This document shows, piece after piece, positions 1 through 9,559 of a DNA stretch of 64,000 nt. The translations under genes and the position numbers were made by a program. The stretch lies in assembly GCA_964252015.1 (NCBI GenBank), contig CAXULW010000009.1:62001-126000 (forward strand), read 5' to 3'. Below the pieces are notes generated by a model. The model ran no database searches and was not told the origin of the DNA. It saw only the letters and a program-made list of their open reading frames with translations. The first letter of the stretch is position 1, and each line of letters opens with the position of its first letter. This DNA is from CAXSBR01 sp964252015. Its GTDB lineage: Bacteria > Actinomycetota > Actinomycetes > Mycobacteriales > Jatrophihabitantaceae.

Positions 1-112
1 CCCGACCGCAACCACTGGCGCAACAACCAGAAAACCCCGGCCGATGGCCAGGGCCCTCCTCGTCATGAATCACGCGACTCATCCGTCAACCATCACGCGA
101 CTCATTACCGGG

Positions 113-199
113 CGGAGGGCAAGGGATTCGAACCCTTGATGGGTATCACCCCATAGCGGTTTTCAAGACCGCCGCCATCGGCCTCTAGGCGAGCCCTCC
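113..199 (-). tRNA. tRNA-Ser (anticodon UGA)
   Basis: Read on the minus strand this is an 87-nt class II tRNA. The acceptor arms GGAGGGC and GCCCTCC pair, with discriminator G. The anticodon stem GCGGT/ACCGC encloses the loop CTTGAAA, giving anticodon TGA. A long variable arm follows, and a T-arm with the GTTCGAATC core closes the molecule. CCA is not encoded. The length, variable arm and anticodon together identify a serine tRNA reading UCA-type codons. It stands alone about 210 bp upstream of the HAD/GH65 pair on the opposite strand. Confidence 0.95.
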
Positions 200-412
200 T
201 GCGTCGAACGCGTGGGTCAGCTTACGTCGCGGGCCAGGCCAGATCCGCTCGCAAAACCGTTTCCACATCCGGGACGGGTCCTTCCATGACGGCAACGCCT
301 TTGGTGGATACTTCGGTGGCCTCGGGTCGGAAAACAGTTTCGGCCAGGCGGCGCGCCGGACCGGGCAGGCTCGGGCGTCGTCCAGGCCGGTGTCGAGCTA
401 GGAGCGCGTGCC

Positions 413-1192
413 ATGCTTGGTCTTCCGGACGGGATCACCGCCTGTCTGTTCGATCTCGACGGGGTTCTCACCCAGACGGCCAAGGTCCACTGCGCGGCCT
501 GGAAGCAGATGTTCGACGAGTTCCTTCAGGCCCGCGACGGCGACGGGTACACCCCGTTCGACCCGCGCCACGACTACGACACCTACGTCGACGGCAAACC
601 TCGCCAGGACGGGGTGCGCGACTTCCTGGCCAGCCGTGACATCCACCTGCCCGACGGCGATCCGGACGACCCGCCCGACACCGAGTCCGTTTACGGCCTG
701 GGCAATCGCAAGAACGTCATCCTGCTCAAGAAGATCGACGAGGACGGGGTCGAGGTCTACGACGGCTCGGTCCGTTACCTCGAGGCGGCCGTCGCGGCGG
801 GACTGCGACGGATCGTGGTGTCCTCGAGCGCCAACACCGCGCAAGTGCTGCGGGTGACGGGCCTGGACAAGTACGTCGAGGGACGCATCGACGGGGTCAC
901 CCTGCGCGAGCAACACATTGCCGGCAAACCCGCGCCCGATTCCTACATCGCCGGTGCCCACCTCGCCGGCGTGCCCGTGTCCGCGGCCGCTGTGTTCGAA
1001 GACGCGCTGGCCGGCGTGGCGTCGGGACGGGCCGGGAACTTCGGCTACGTGATCGGCGTGAACCGGACCGGTCAGGCCGAGGCCCTCAAACGCAGCGGCG
1101 CCGACGTCGTCGTCGACGACCTGTCGGACCTGCTGGACGACCCCGTTACCGACCAGACCGACAAGACCGACACAAGCGGAGCAGCCTCGTGA
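413..1192 (+). CDS. Beta-phosphoglucomutase-like HAD-superfamily hydrolase
   Basis: This is a 259-residue cytoplasmic HAD enzyme. The four HAD motifs are visible: FDLDGVLT near residue 12 with the nucleophilic Asp, SSSANT (motif II), GKPAPDSY with the motif III Lys, and FEDALAGV (motif IV). The family converts beta-glucose-1-phosphate to glucose-6-phosphate or acts as a sugar-phosphatase. The ATG at 413 follows an AGGAGC ribosome site. The gene overlaps the next gene by GTGA, so the two are probably translationally coupled. The downstream product is a GH65 phosphorylase that releases beta-glucose-1-phosphate, which makes the mutase assignment likely. Simple phosphatase activity cannot be excluded from sequence alone. 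Confidence 0.88.
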   Translation: MLGLPDGITACLFDLDGVLTQTAKVHCAAWKQMFDEFLQARDGDGYTPFDPRHDYDTYVDGKPRQDGVRDFLASRDIHLPDGDPDDPPDTESVYGLGNRKNVILLKKIDEDGVEVYDGSVRYLEAAVAAGLRRIVVSSSANTAQVLRVTGLDKYVEGRIDGVTLREQHIAGKPAPDSYIAGAHLAGVPVSAAAVFEDALAGVASGRAGNFGYVIGVNRTGQAEALKRSGADVVVDDLSDLLDDPVTDQTDKTDTSGAAS

Positions 1193-3555
1193 TCAGCCAG
1201 TCGCGGTACCCGGTCGAGCCCTGGCACGTGCGCGAACTCGGGCTCGACATGTCGATGCTGGCCCAGTCCGAATCGGTGTTCGCGCTGGCCAACGGTCACG
1301 TCGGCGTGCGCGGCAACCTCGACGAGGGCGACCCGAACGCGCTGCCCGGTACCTACCTCAACTCCTTCTTCGAGCAGCGCCCGTTGCCGTATGCCGAGGC
1401 CGGCTACGGCTATCCCGAGTCGGGGCAGACCATCGTCAACGTCACCAACGGCAAGCTGATCCGGCTGCTGGTGGACGACGAGCCGTTCGATCTGCGCTAC
1501 GGCGAGATCCGCCACCACGAGCGCGTGCTCGACCTGCGCGCCGGCCTGGTGCGCCGCACCATCGAATGGGCTTCACCGTCGGGGCGGGTGATCCGGGTGA
1601 AGTCCACCCGGCTGGTGTCGTTCACCCAACGGGCCATCCTCGCGGTGGACTTCGACATCGAAGCGGTGGACGCCGCGACCCGGGTCGTCCTGCAGTCCGA
1701 GCTGGTCGCCAACGAGGAGGTCCCCGCCCCGTCCAACGACCCCCGGGTGGCAGCCGCGCTGGAGCAGCCCCTGGTGTCGGAGGAGTTCACCGCCAGCCAC
1801 ACCCGCGCGGTGTTGATCCACAAGACCCGAGCCAGCCACTTGCGGATGGCGGTCGGCATGGACCACGTGATGCACGGCTCCACCGACGCCTCGTTCCACA
1901 CCCACGCCCAACCGGACTGGGCCCGCACCACGGTGGGCACCCAGCTCAAACCCGGCGAACACCTGGGCATCACCAAGTTCGTCGCCTACGGGTGGTCGAG
2001 CCAGCGCTCGGTGCCGGCCCTGCGCGATCAGGTCGACGCCGCGCTGTCGGCGGTGCTGTACACCGGCTGGGACAACCTGGTCAAAGAGCAGCGCACCTAC
2101 CTGGACGAGTTCTGGGACGGGGCCGACGTCGACGTCGACGGCGATCCGGCCATCCAGCAGGCGGTGCGATTCGGGCTTTTCCACGTGCTCCAGGCCGGCG
2201 CCCGGGCCGAGCAGCGGGCGATCACTGCGAAGGGGTTGACCGGCCCGGGGTACGACGGCCACTCGTTCTGGGACACCGAGATGTTCGTGCTGCCGGTGTT
2301 GACCGCAACCATGCCCAAGGCGGCCGCCGACGCCCTGGCGTGGCGGCATTCGATCATGGATCTGGCCGAGGAACGCGCCCACACCCTCGGCCTCAAGGGC
2401 ATCGCGTTCCCGTGGCGCACCATCCGCGGCCAGGAGTGTTCGGCGTACTGGCCAGCCGGCACCGGCGCGTTCCACATCAACGCCGACATCGCGCTGGCCG
2501 CCGTCCGGCAGGTGCACTGGACGGGCGACGAGATGTTCGACCGGACCCAGGCGCTGCCCATCCTGGTCGGCACGGCGCGGCTGTGGGTCTCGCTCGGCTA
2601 CCACGGTGACGACGGCAAGTTCCACATCGACGGCATCACCGGCCCGGACGAGTACAGCGCCGTCGTCGACGACAACACGTTCACCAACCTGATGGCCCAG
2701 CGCAACCTGCGCTACGCGGCCGATACCGCCGAGCGATGGCCGACCGAGTCCGCCCACCTCGAGGTCACGCCCGAGGAGATCGCCGATTGGCGCGCGGCGG
2801 CGGAGGTGATGGCCGTCCCGTTCGACGAGGCCCGTGATGTCCACCAGCAGGACCGGGGTTCCACCGACCACGAGCTGTGGAATTTCGAGGCGACGGCGGC
2901 CTCGGACGGCTACCCGTTGCTGCTGCACTCGCCCTATTTCGACATCTACCGCAAGCAGGTGGTCAAACAGGCCGACGTGGTCATGGCCATGCACTGGTGT
3001 GGCGACTCGTTCACGATGGCCGAGAAGGCCAAGGGCTTCGAGTACTACGAGGCCATCACCGTGCGGGACTCGTCGCTGTCGGCGTGCTCGCAGGCGGTGA
3101 TGGCGGCCGAAGTCGGTCACCTGGATCTGGCCCACGACTACCTGACCGAGGCCGCGCTGATGGACCTGCGCGATCTGGCGCGCAACACCCGCGACGGCGT
3201 GCACGTGGCCTCCCTGGCCGGCACGTGGATCGCCCTGGTCGCCGGGTTCGGGGGTCTGCGTGATCACGGCGGCCACCTGACCTTCGCACCCAGGTTGCCG
3301 TCGACCCTGCAGCGTCTTCGGTTCGTCGTGCGGTGGCGGGGGGCCAAGGTGCGGGTCGAGATCACCGGGGACCAGGCGACCTACACCGTCGAAGACGGCG
3401 CGGATCGCCAGGTCGAGCTCGCCCATCATGGCACCGCGTTCACGTTGACGCCCGACCGGCCGGTGATCATGAAGATCCTGCCGGCCGAACCGTTGACCCC
3501 GCGGCCCAGCCAGCCGGCCGGGCGGGCCCCGACCAAGGCCCTGTCCCAGGAGTGA
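1189..3555 (+). CDS. GH65-family disaccharide phosphorylase (trehalose/maltose/kojibiose phosphorylase type)
   Basis: This 788-residue protein matches the usual length of glycoside hydrolase family 65. A beta-sandwich-like N-terminal part is followed by the (alpha/alpha)6 catalytic domain, containing FWDTEMF near residue 360 and the general acid Glu488 in GPDEY. Family members phosphorolyse an alpha-linked glucose disaccharide to beta-glucose-1-phosphate and glucose. The GTG start overlaps the stop of the upstream beta-phosphoglucomutase-like gene. That pairing forms a compact phosphorolytic route that feeds glucose-6-phosphate into glycolysis without spending ATP on one of the two glucoses. 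Specificity (trehalose, maltose or kojibiose) cannot be read from these motifs; trehalose is a reasonable guess for an actinobacterium. Confidence 0.9.
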   Translation: MISQSRYPVEPWHVRELGLDMSMLAQSESVFALANGHVGVRGNLDEGDPNALPGTYLNSFFEQRPLPYAEAGYGYPESGQTIVNVTNGKLIRLLVDDEPFDLRYGEIRHHERVLDLRAGLVRRTIEWASPSGRVIRVKSTRLVSFTQRAILAVDFDIEAVDAATRVVLQSELVANEEVPAPSNDPRVAAALEQPLVSEEFTASHTRAVLIHKTRASHLRMAVGMDHVMHGSTDASFHTHAQPDWARTTVGTQLKPGEHLGITKFVAYGWSSQRSVPALRDQVDAALSAVLYTGWDNLVKEQRTYLDEFWDGADVDVDGDPAIQQAVRFGLFHVLQAGARAEQRAITAKGLTGPGYDGHSFWDTEMFVLPVLTATMPKAAADALAWRHSIMDLAEERAHTLGLKGIAFPWRTIRGQECSAYWPAGTGAFHINADIALAAVRQVHWTGDEMFDRTQALPILVGTARLWVSLGYHGDDGKFHIDGITGPDEYSAVVDDNTFTNLMAQRNLRYAADTAERWPTESAHLEVTPEEIADWRAAAEVMAVPFDEARDVHQQDRGSTDHELWNFEATAASDGYPLLLHSPYFDIYRKQVVKQADVVMAMHWCGDSFTMAEKAKGFEYYEAITVRDSSLSACSQAVMAAEVGHLDLAHDYLTEAALMDLRDLARNTRDGVHVASLAGTWIALVAGFGGLRDHGGHLTFAPRLPSTLQRLRFVVRWRGAKVRVEITGDQATYTVEDGADRQVELAHHGTAFTLTPDRPVIMKILPAEPLTPRPSQPAGRAPTKALSQE

Positions 3556-3692
3556 CCTCCTGGCTCGCAACCGGATTGCCCGCACCCCGCGTGGCTCGCG
3601 ACGCAGGTCACAGCCCACTGCGGGGTACTGGCCAGGCCAGCGCCCAGTAGGGTCGACTTTCCGACCAGCGGGTCTTGACGGAGGCGTTGTGC

Positions 3693-4961
<1,269 letters not shown>

Positions 4962-5051
4962 CCCGGCCCGCTAACTGCACGTTGTTCGACCTTCGGCGGC
5001 CCTGACCCGCCGGGAGTCGGACCCGGTAGTGGGCTGAGGCAGGATGCGGCT

Positions 5052-5444
5052 ATGGCCAGCCGCATATCGCACACGACCTTCGACGCTCTCAACGCCTATC
5101 GCCAGTCGGTGTTCTGGGCCGACGTCCTCGGGTTTGCCGAGGACCCTGACGATCCCAACGAGCCTGAGCACGAAGAGTGCATGATCTACGCTCCGGACCG
5201 GGCCACGCGGCTGCTGTTCATCGAGGTGCCCGACGCCAAACTGCTCAAGAACCGCGTCCATCTCGATCTGCGCCCGACCGACCGCAGCCGGGAGGACGAG
5301 CTCGAGCGCGTACAGGCGCTCGGCGCGACTCACGTCGCCGACCGACGCCGTCCCGACGGCACCGGCTGGTTCGTGGTCGCCGACCCGGAAGGCAACGAAT
5401 TCTGCATCCTGTCGCGGCTGCCCCAGACCGACCCGCCGGAGTAA
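5052..5444 (+). CDS. VOC (glyoxalase/bleomycin-resistance-like) family protein
   Basis: This 130-residue single-domain protein has the paired beta-alpha-beta-beta-beta fold signature of the vicinal oxygen chelate family. A first half begins HTTFDALNAYRQSVFWADVLGF, and a second half contains HLDLRPTD and ends FVVADPEGNEFCIL. The DPEGNEFCIL ending is the usual actinobacterial form that carries a Glu metal ligand. Members bind divalent metals and act as dioxygenases, isomerases or drug-binding proteins; substrate cannot be inferred. It lies 90 bp after gltA and converges with the S53 peptidase gene, with only 33 bp between the stops. Confidence 0.8.
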   Translation: MASRISHTTFDALNAYRQSVFWADVLGFAEDPDDPNEPEHEECMIYAPDRATRLLFIEVPDAKLLKNRVHLDLRPTDRSREDELERVQALGATHVADRRRPDGTGWFVVADPEGNEFCILSRLPQTDPPE

Positions 5445-5477
5445 CGCAGCGTTTTGGGGGCCATAGCGCACAAAAAG

Positions 5478-7154
5478 CTATACATTCGCCTTCGGGCCAG
5501 GAGAGCTGGCCGAGCCGAGCACCGCGCCTAGCTGGGATCCGATTGGGACGCCGAGGCCGGTGCACGCGTCCCAGCCGGGACCGGCGGTGTACGCCCCGTT
5601 GTTGCCCTCGGTGACGTCACGGAACCCCGGCGGAACGGTCCCGGGGGTGGCCGCGGCGTACAGCTTGGGCTGGATCAGACCGAACTTGGCCCCATTGGCC
5701 TGGGCCAGCCGGGCGACCAGCGCCGCCCACAACGGGGCCACTGCGGACGTTCCACCGATGACGCCGACGCTGCCGTCGATGAGCACCTGGTAACCGGTCT
5801 GCGGGTCGGCGTCGCCGGCCACGTCGGGCACGCCGCGCCCGGTGGCCGCGGCGGCAGCGGCGGCGGCAGCGGCAGCGGCAGCGGCAGCGGCAGCGGCAGA
5901 CAGATCTGCGCCCAGCGCCGCGGCTTGCCAGGACGGCCGGTCGAACGAGGTGCTGTAGCCGCCGCCGGTGGCGCCCTTACCCGTGCCGTTGTTCCACACC
6001 GTCTCGCTGCTGACCTGCCCGGTACTGGTGTCGGCCTTGAGGCTCGTGCCGCCGCAGGCCAGTGTGTGCGGGCTCGACGCCGGAAAGTCCACGTGCCCCA
6101 GACCGTCGGTCTCGCGGTCCGAACTGCCGTCGTCCCCGGCCGCGGTGGTGACGGTGACGCCGAGTGCGGCTGCGTCGACGAAGGCCTCGTCCATCGCGTT
6201 GCGGGCCTGCTCGGTCCACTGGTTCTCGCCCTGGCCCCAGCTGATGCTCATGGCCGTCGGCGTCGGCTCGGCGTGGGCGGCGGTAGTGATCGCGTTGAGG
6301 AAGCCCGCGTCGGTGTTGGGGGCGAAGTAGACGACGATGTCTGCATTCGGCGCCAACGCGCCCGCGACCTCGATGTCGAGCAGAACCTCGCCGTCGGCAC
6401 CTTCCGGGTCCTGGCCGGGCTGGTTCTGCGCCCCGTCCACCCCGACCGCCGTCACCGTCGGTCCGGTGATGCCGAGCCCGGAGAAGTACTCGTTCAGATC
6501 GGTGTCGGAGAAGCCACCGCCGAGCTCGATGATCGCGATGGTCTGGCCGGTGCCGTCGGTGCCGTCCGGAAAGTCGTAGATCTCCCCGAGCTGCAGCGGC
6601 GTATAGCTGGTGGCCACGGCTGCGGAATGCGCGATCTGGTACAGCGCTCGGCTCTGCGGTCGGTTGTCCAGACCGAGCACCCCGGTGACGATGCCGGCCA
6701 GATCGGACGGGATGGCCAGCGCCCCGCTGCGAACCCGATGATCGCTCACGTTGCCGACCGGGCCGTGGTGCACGAACGGTTGCAGCGACGTCCCGAACAC
6801 CCGCTCCATCAGGGCGATCGAGCCGCGCACCTGCACCCGTCGCGAGCCCGCGTCGGCCCCGACGACCTGCAGCCCGAGCTGGGCGAGCCGGTCACTCACC
6901 TTGGCCACGTCGCCGGGATCAGCGCCATAGGACTCGGCCAGTTCGGCCGGCGTCATGCCCGGGCCGGACAGGACCGAATCGGGCACCGCGGCGCGCCGGC
7001 GCAGGACCACCGTGGCGTCGATGTCCTCGTCGGCGGGCAGCGGCGCCGCCGCCGGCTGGACCCCGCTGACCTCGGTCCGCTCGCTGCCGGGTAGCGGAAA
7101 GAGCTCGAGCCCGGCCGATGCTTCGGACTCCTCCGTGCCGCCGCTGTGGTCCAT
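5478..7154 (-). CDS. S53-family (sedolisin/kumamolisin-like) serine-carboxyl peptidase with pro-domain
   Basis: The 558-residue product starts with an activation domain (about residues 50-175, with SVLSGPGMTPAELAESYG). The sedolisin catalytic domain follows. The catalytic pair Glu/Asp lies in GEVLLDIEVAGALAP, SISWG lies in the oxyanion region, and the Ser nucleophile is in GGTSAVAP. Family members are acid endopeptidases that are usually secreted and self-processed. I see no classical signal peptide. The frame opens at a GTG at 7187, but the ATG at 7154 has GGGGAGG seven bases upstream, so I use it. A run of 18 alanines (5844-5897) sits in the loop before the GVPDVAGDADP segment. Confidence 0.88.
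   Translation of the reverse strand: MDHSGGTEESEASAGLELFPLPGSERTEVSGVQPAAAPLPADEDIDATVVLRRRAAVPDSVLSGPGMTPAELAESYGADPGDVAKVSDRLAQLGLQVVGADAGSRRVQVRGSIALMERVFGTSLQPFVHHGPVGNVSDHRVRSGALAIPSDLAGIVTGVLGLDNRPQSRALYQIAHSAAVATSYTPLQLGEIYDFPDGTDGTGQTIAIIELGGGFSDTDLNEYFSGLGITGPTVTAVGVDGAQNQPGQDPEGADGEVLLDIEVAGALAPNADIVVYFAPNTDAGFLNAITTAAHAEPTPTAMSISWGQGENQWTEQARNAMDEAFVDAAALGVTVTTAAGDDGSSDRETDGLGHVDFPASSPHTLACGGTSLKADTSTGQVSSETVWNNGTGKGATGGGYSTSFDRPSWQAAALGADLSAAAAAAAAAAAAAAAAAATGRGVPDVAGDADPQTGYQVLIDGSVGVIGGTSAVAPLWAALVARLAQANGAKFGLIQPKLYAAATPGTVPPGFRDVTEGNNGAYTAGPGWDACTGLGVPIGSQLGAVLGSASSPGPKANV
5844..5897 (-). repeat. GCC/GCT trinucleotide tract encoding 18 consecutive alanines
   Basis: A low-complexity GGC/AGC-rich run, largely a GCGGCA hexanucleotide on the plus strand, encodes uninterrupted alanine inside the S53 peptidase. 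It keeps the reading frame. It lies in a surface loop of the sedolisin fold between the DLS and TGRGVPDV segments. Such tracts expand and contract by slippage, so length may vary between strains. Confidence 0.9.
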
Positions 7155-7344
7155 CGCCACGCCTCCCCATCCACTGATTGCTGTCACGTCCTATCTACCA
7201 GCGTCGCCCGACATTCTCGCCCGCGCCCGGCTCGAAGGGCGCCAAGACCGGCCGACGTAACCTGGGCCGGGCGATCAACGAGCCCGCTCCGGTTGAGTAC
7301 CCGCCCGAGCAACCGCACGCCGGACCAGCAGGGAGCTGCCCACC

Positions 7345-7587
7345 ATGGATGACGCCGAGATCCTCAGCCAGATCCACGTTCTGGTCGAGGAGGAGAAGAA
7401 GCTGCGCGCCGACCACCGCGGCACCGGGCTACGCGGCGAGGACCGGACCCGCCTGGAACAGCTCGAGGAACAGCTCGACCGGGCCTGGGATCTGCTGCGG
7501 CAGCGCCGCGCCCGCGAAGAGTTCGACGAGGACCCGGCCGAGGCCAAGGAGCGGCCGACGAACGAGGTCGAGGGCTACCTGCAGTAA
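7345..7587 (+). CDS. DUF2630 family small coiled-coil protein
   Basis: An 80-residue acidic, helical protein recognisable as DUF2630. It starts MDDAEILSQIHVLVEEEKKL, has a leucine/glutamate heptad helix with LEQLEEQLDRAWDLLRQRRA, and ends in a PTNEVEGYLQ tail. The family is small, actinobacterial and of unknown function. An AGGGAG motif precedes the ATG. It is transcribed alone, divergent from the S53 peptidase gene and convergent with pknB. Nothing in the sequence indicates a partner; coiled-coil self-association is a guess from the heptads. Confidence 0.85.
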   Translation: MDDAEILSQIHVLVEEEKKLRADHRGTGLRGEDRTRLEQLEEQLDRAWDLLRQRRAREEFDEDPAEAKERPTNEVEGYLQ

Positions 7588-7648
7588 CGTCCCGCGCAGT
7601 CGCCGACCCGCCCGGTCAGCCCCCGACCGTCAGCCTCGACCATCCGCG

Positions 7649-9514
7649 TCAGCTGGTGCACACGGGCGTCGCCGGTGTGGTCGACGGCGTCGTCGGCGTC
7701 GTTGAGGGCGTGCTCGGCGTCGTCGAAGCACCGGACGACGGGGTGGTCGACGACCCCGACGGCGTGGTGGTCGGGGTAGTCGGTGGCGAGCTGGGAGTAC
7801 ACGTCGGCGGCGGCTTCTGATACTGGTAGACGGTCAAGACGATCTTGGTGGTCTTGACGACCCAGGCCCCCGCCGCCGGCTGGCTGTCCTGCACGGTGCC
7901 GTCGAGCTTCAAGATCGTTGTAATGATCGGTTTGGTGGCGTAACTGAACAGTTCACCTGTGTTGAGCGCACTCAGGGCCGCGTCGAGGGTCTTGCCCTTG
8001 ACGTCGGGAACGAGCACCTTGCCGTCGGCGACCGTGAACGACACCACGGAGTTGGGTCTGGCGGAAACGCCGCTGTCCGGGTTCTGGCTGACCACGGTGC
8101 CGGCCTCACTGGAGTCGTGCACGGTGGTGGGCCGAGGTTGCAGCTCGGCCGCGGTGATCACCTTGATCGCCTCGGCCTTGGTCAGGCCGCGCACTGACGG
8201 TACCGGCACGTTCTGCTGCACCGTCAGCACAACCAGCTTGATCGGAGTGTTCAACGCAACCATGGTGTTCGGCAGCGGCGTCTGTGAACACACCTCGCCC
8301 ACGGCCACACCGGGGATGGGACAGGTGTACACGTAGCTGGTGGACGGCGAGGTCGTCAATTGCCGGGCCGACAACGCGGCCGGAACCGCTTCGGACTTGA
8401 GCCCGACCAGGTTGGGCATGCTGGCCGACGTCGCCACCGCCTTCTTGCTCGGCTTGAGCAGCAGGTAGGCACCGATCCCCAGCACGAGCAGCAGGACCAG
8501 CACACCGACCAGCCAGGCGGCCACGGCCTTGCCCGACGTGCGCTCGCCGCCGGAGTCGAAGTCGGCCAACGGGCTGGCCTCGACCCGGTTGCTGGGCGGT
8601 GACGCGGCGATGAGCTGGGTGCGCTCGGAGTCGCTGAGCACCGGCTCGGCGGTGATCGGACGGTCGGCCAGCGCCCGCTGCAGGTCAGCGCGCATGTCGC
8701 CCGCGCTCTGGTAGCGGTTCATCGGGTTCTTGGCCAGCGCCTTCATCACGATGGAGTCCAGCGCGCGGGGCACCGTCGGGTTGATCGACGACGGCACCGG
8801 GGCGCTCTCACGCACGTGCTGGTAGGCCACGGCCACCGGGGAATCCCCCTGGAACGGTGGGATACCGGTGATCAGCTCGTACAGCACGCACCCGGTGGAG
8901 TAGACGTCCGACCGCGCGTCGACGGTCTCCCCGCGGGCCTGCTCGGGCGAGAGGTACTGCGCGGTGCCGATGACGGAGGCCGTCTGGGTCATCGTCGCGG
9001 CCTCGTCGGCGACGGCGCGGGCGATGCCGAAGTCCATCACCTTGACCGCCCCGGTCTTGGTGATCATCACGTTGCCGGGCTTGATGTCGCGGTGGATGAT
9101 CCCGTGCCGGTGGCTGAAGTCCAGCGCGGCGCAGATCTCGCTCACGATCTCCATCGCCCGGTCGGAGTCGAGGCGGGTCTCGTTGGTGAGCACCTCGCGC
9201 AGGGTGCGGCCCTCGACGTACTCCATGACGATGAACGGCACGACCTCGGTGCCGCCGTTGGCGGTAGGCACGGTGTCCTCGCCGGTGTCGTACACGGCCA
9301 CGATCGAGGGGTGGTTGAGGCTGCCGGCCGACTGGGCCTCGCGGCGGAAGCGGGTCTGGAAGGACGGGTCGCGGGCCAGGTCCGAACGCAGGATCTTCAG
9401 CGCCACCCGACGGCCGAGGCGCACGTCGCGCCCGAGGTGCACCTCGGCCATGCCGCCGTAGCCGAGTAAATGGCCGACCTCGTACCGGCCGCCCACCAAT
9501 CGTGGCTCAGTCAT
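7649..9514 (-). CDS. pknB: Transmembrane Ser/Thr protein kinase with three PASTA domains (PknB)
   Basis: A 621-residue sensor kinase controlling cell-wall growth. The kinase domain (1-270) has the glycine loop GYGGMAEVH, Lys40, HRDIKPGN with Asp143, DFG at 161 and a Thr-rich activation loop before SPEQ. One membrane helix spans about 333-356. Three extracellular PASTA units follow, where Mycobacterium tuberculosis PknB has four. The C-terminus is a roughly 55-residue Thr/Pro/Ser tail with two cysteines. GTG at 9517 is possible, but the ATG at 9514 lies 5 bp after AAGGA. It is the last gene of the fha-pstP-rodA-pbpA cluster, 45 bp after pbpA, and no pknA is present. Confidence 0.96.
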   Translation of the reverse strand: MTEPRLVGGRYEVGHLLGYGGMAEVHLGRDVRLGRRVALKILRSDLARDPSFQTRFRREAQSAGSLNHPSIVAVYDTGEDTVPTANGGTEVVPFIVMEYVEGRTLREVLTNETRLDSDRAMEIVSEICAALDFSHRHGIIHRDIKPGNVMITKTGAVKVMDFGIARAVADEAATMTQTASVIGTAQYLSPEQARGETVDARSDVYSTGCVLYELITGIPPFQGDSPVAVAYQHVRESAPVPSSINPTVPRALDSIVMKALAKNPMNRYQSAGDMRADLQRALADRPITAEPVLSDSERTQLIAASPPSNRVEASPLADFDSGGERTSGKAVAAWLVGVLVLLLVLGIGAYLLLKPSKKAVATSASMPNLVGLKSEAVPAALSARQLTTSPSTSYVYTCPIPGVAVGEVCSQTPLPNTMVALNTPIKLVVLTVQQNVPVPSVRGLTKAEAIKVITAAELQPRPTTVHDSSEAGTVVSQNPDSGVSARPNSVVSFTVADGKVLVPDVKGKTLDAALSALNTGELFSYATKPIITTILKLDGTVQDSQPAAGAWVVKTTKIVLTVYQYQKPPPTCTPSSPPTTPTTTPSGSSTTPSSGASTTPSTPSTTPTTPSTTPATPVCTS

Positions 9515-9559
9515 CACATTCCTTCATTTCGGTTGTGCGTGCGCAGTGCTGAACTGTCT

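Noticed and set aside
1573..3618. A 681-residue minus-strand frame opposite the GH65 gene
   Set aside because: The GH65 protein is full length on the plus strand with its catalytic motif. The reverse frame shows no recognisable domain.
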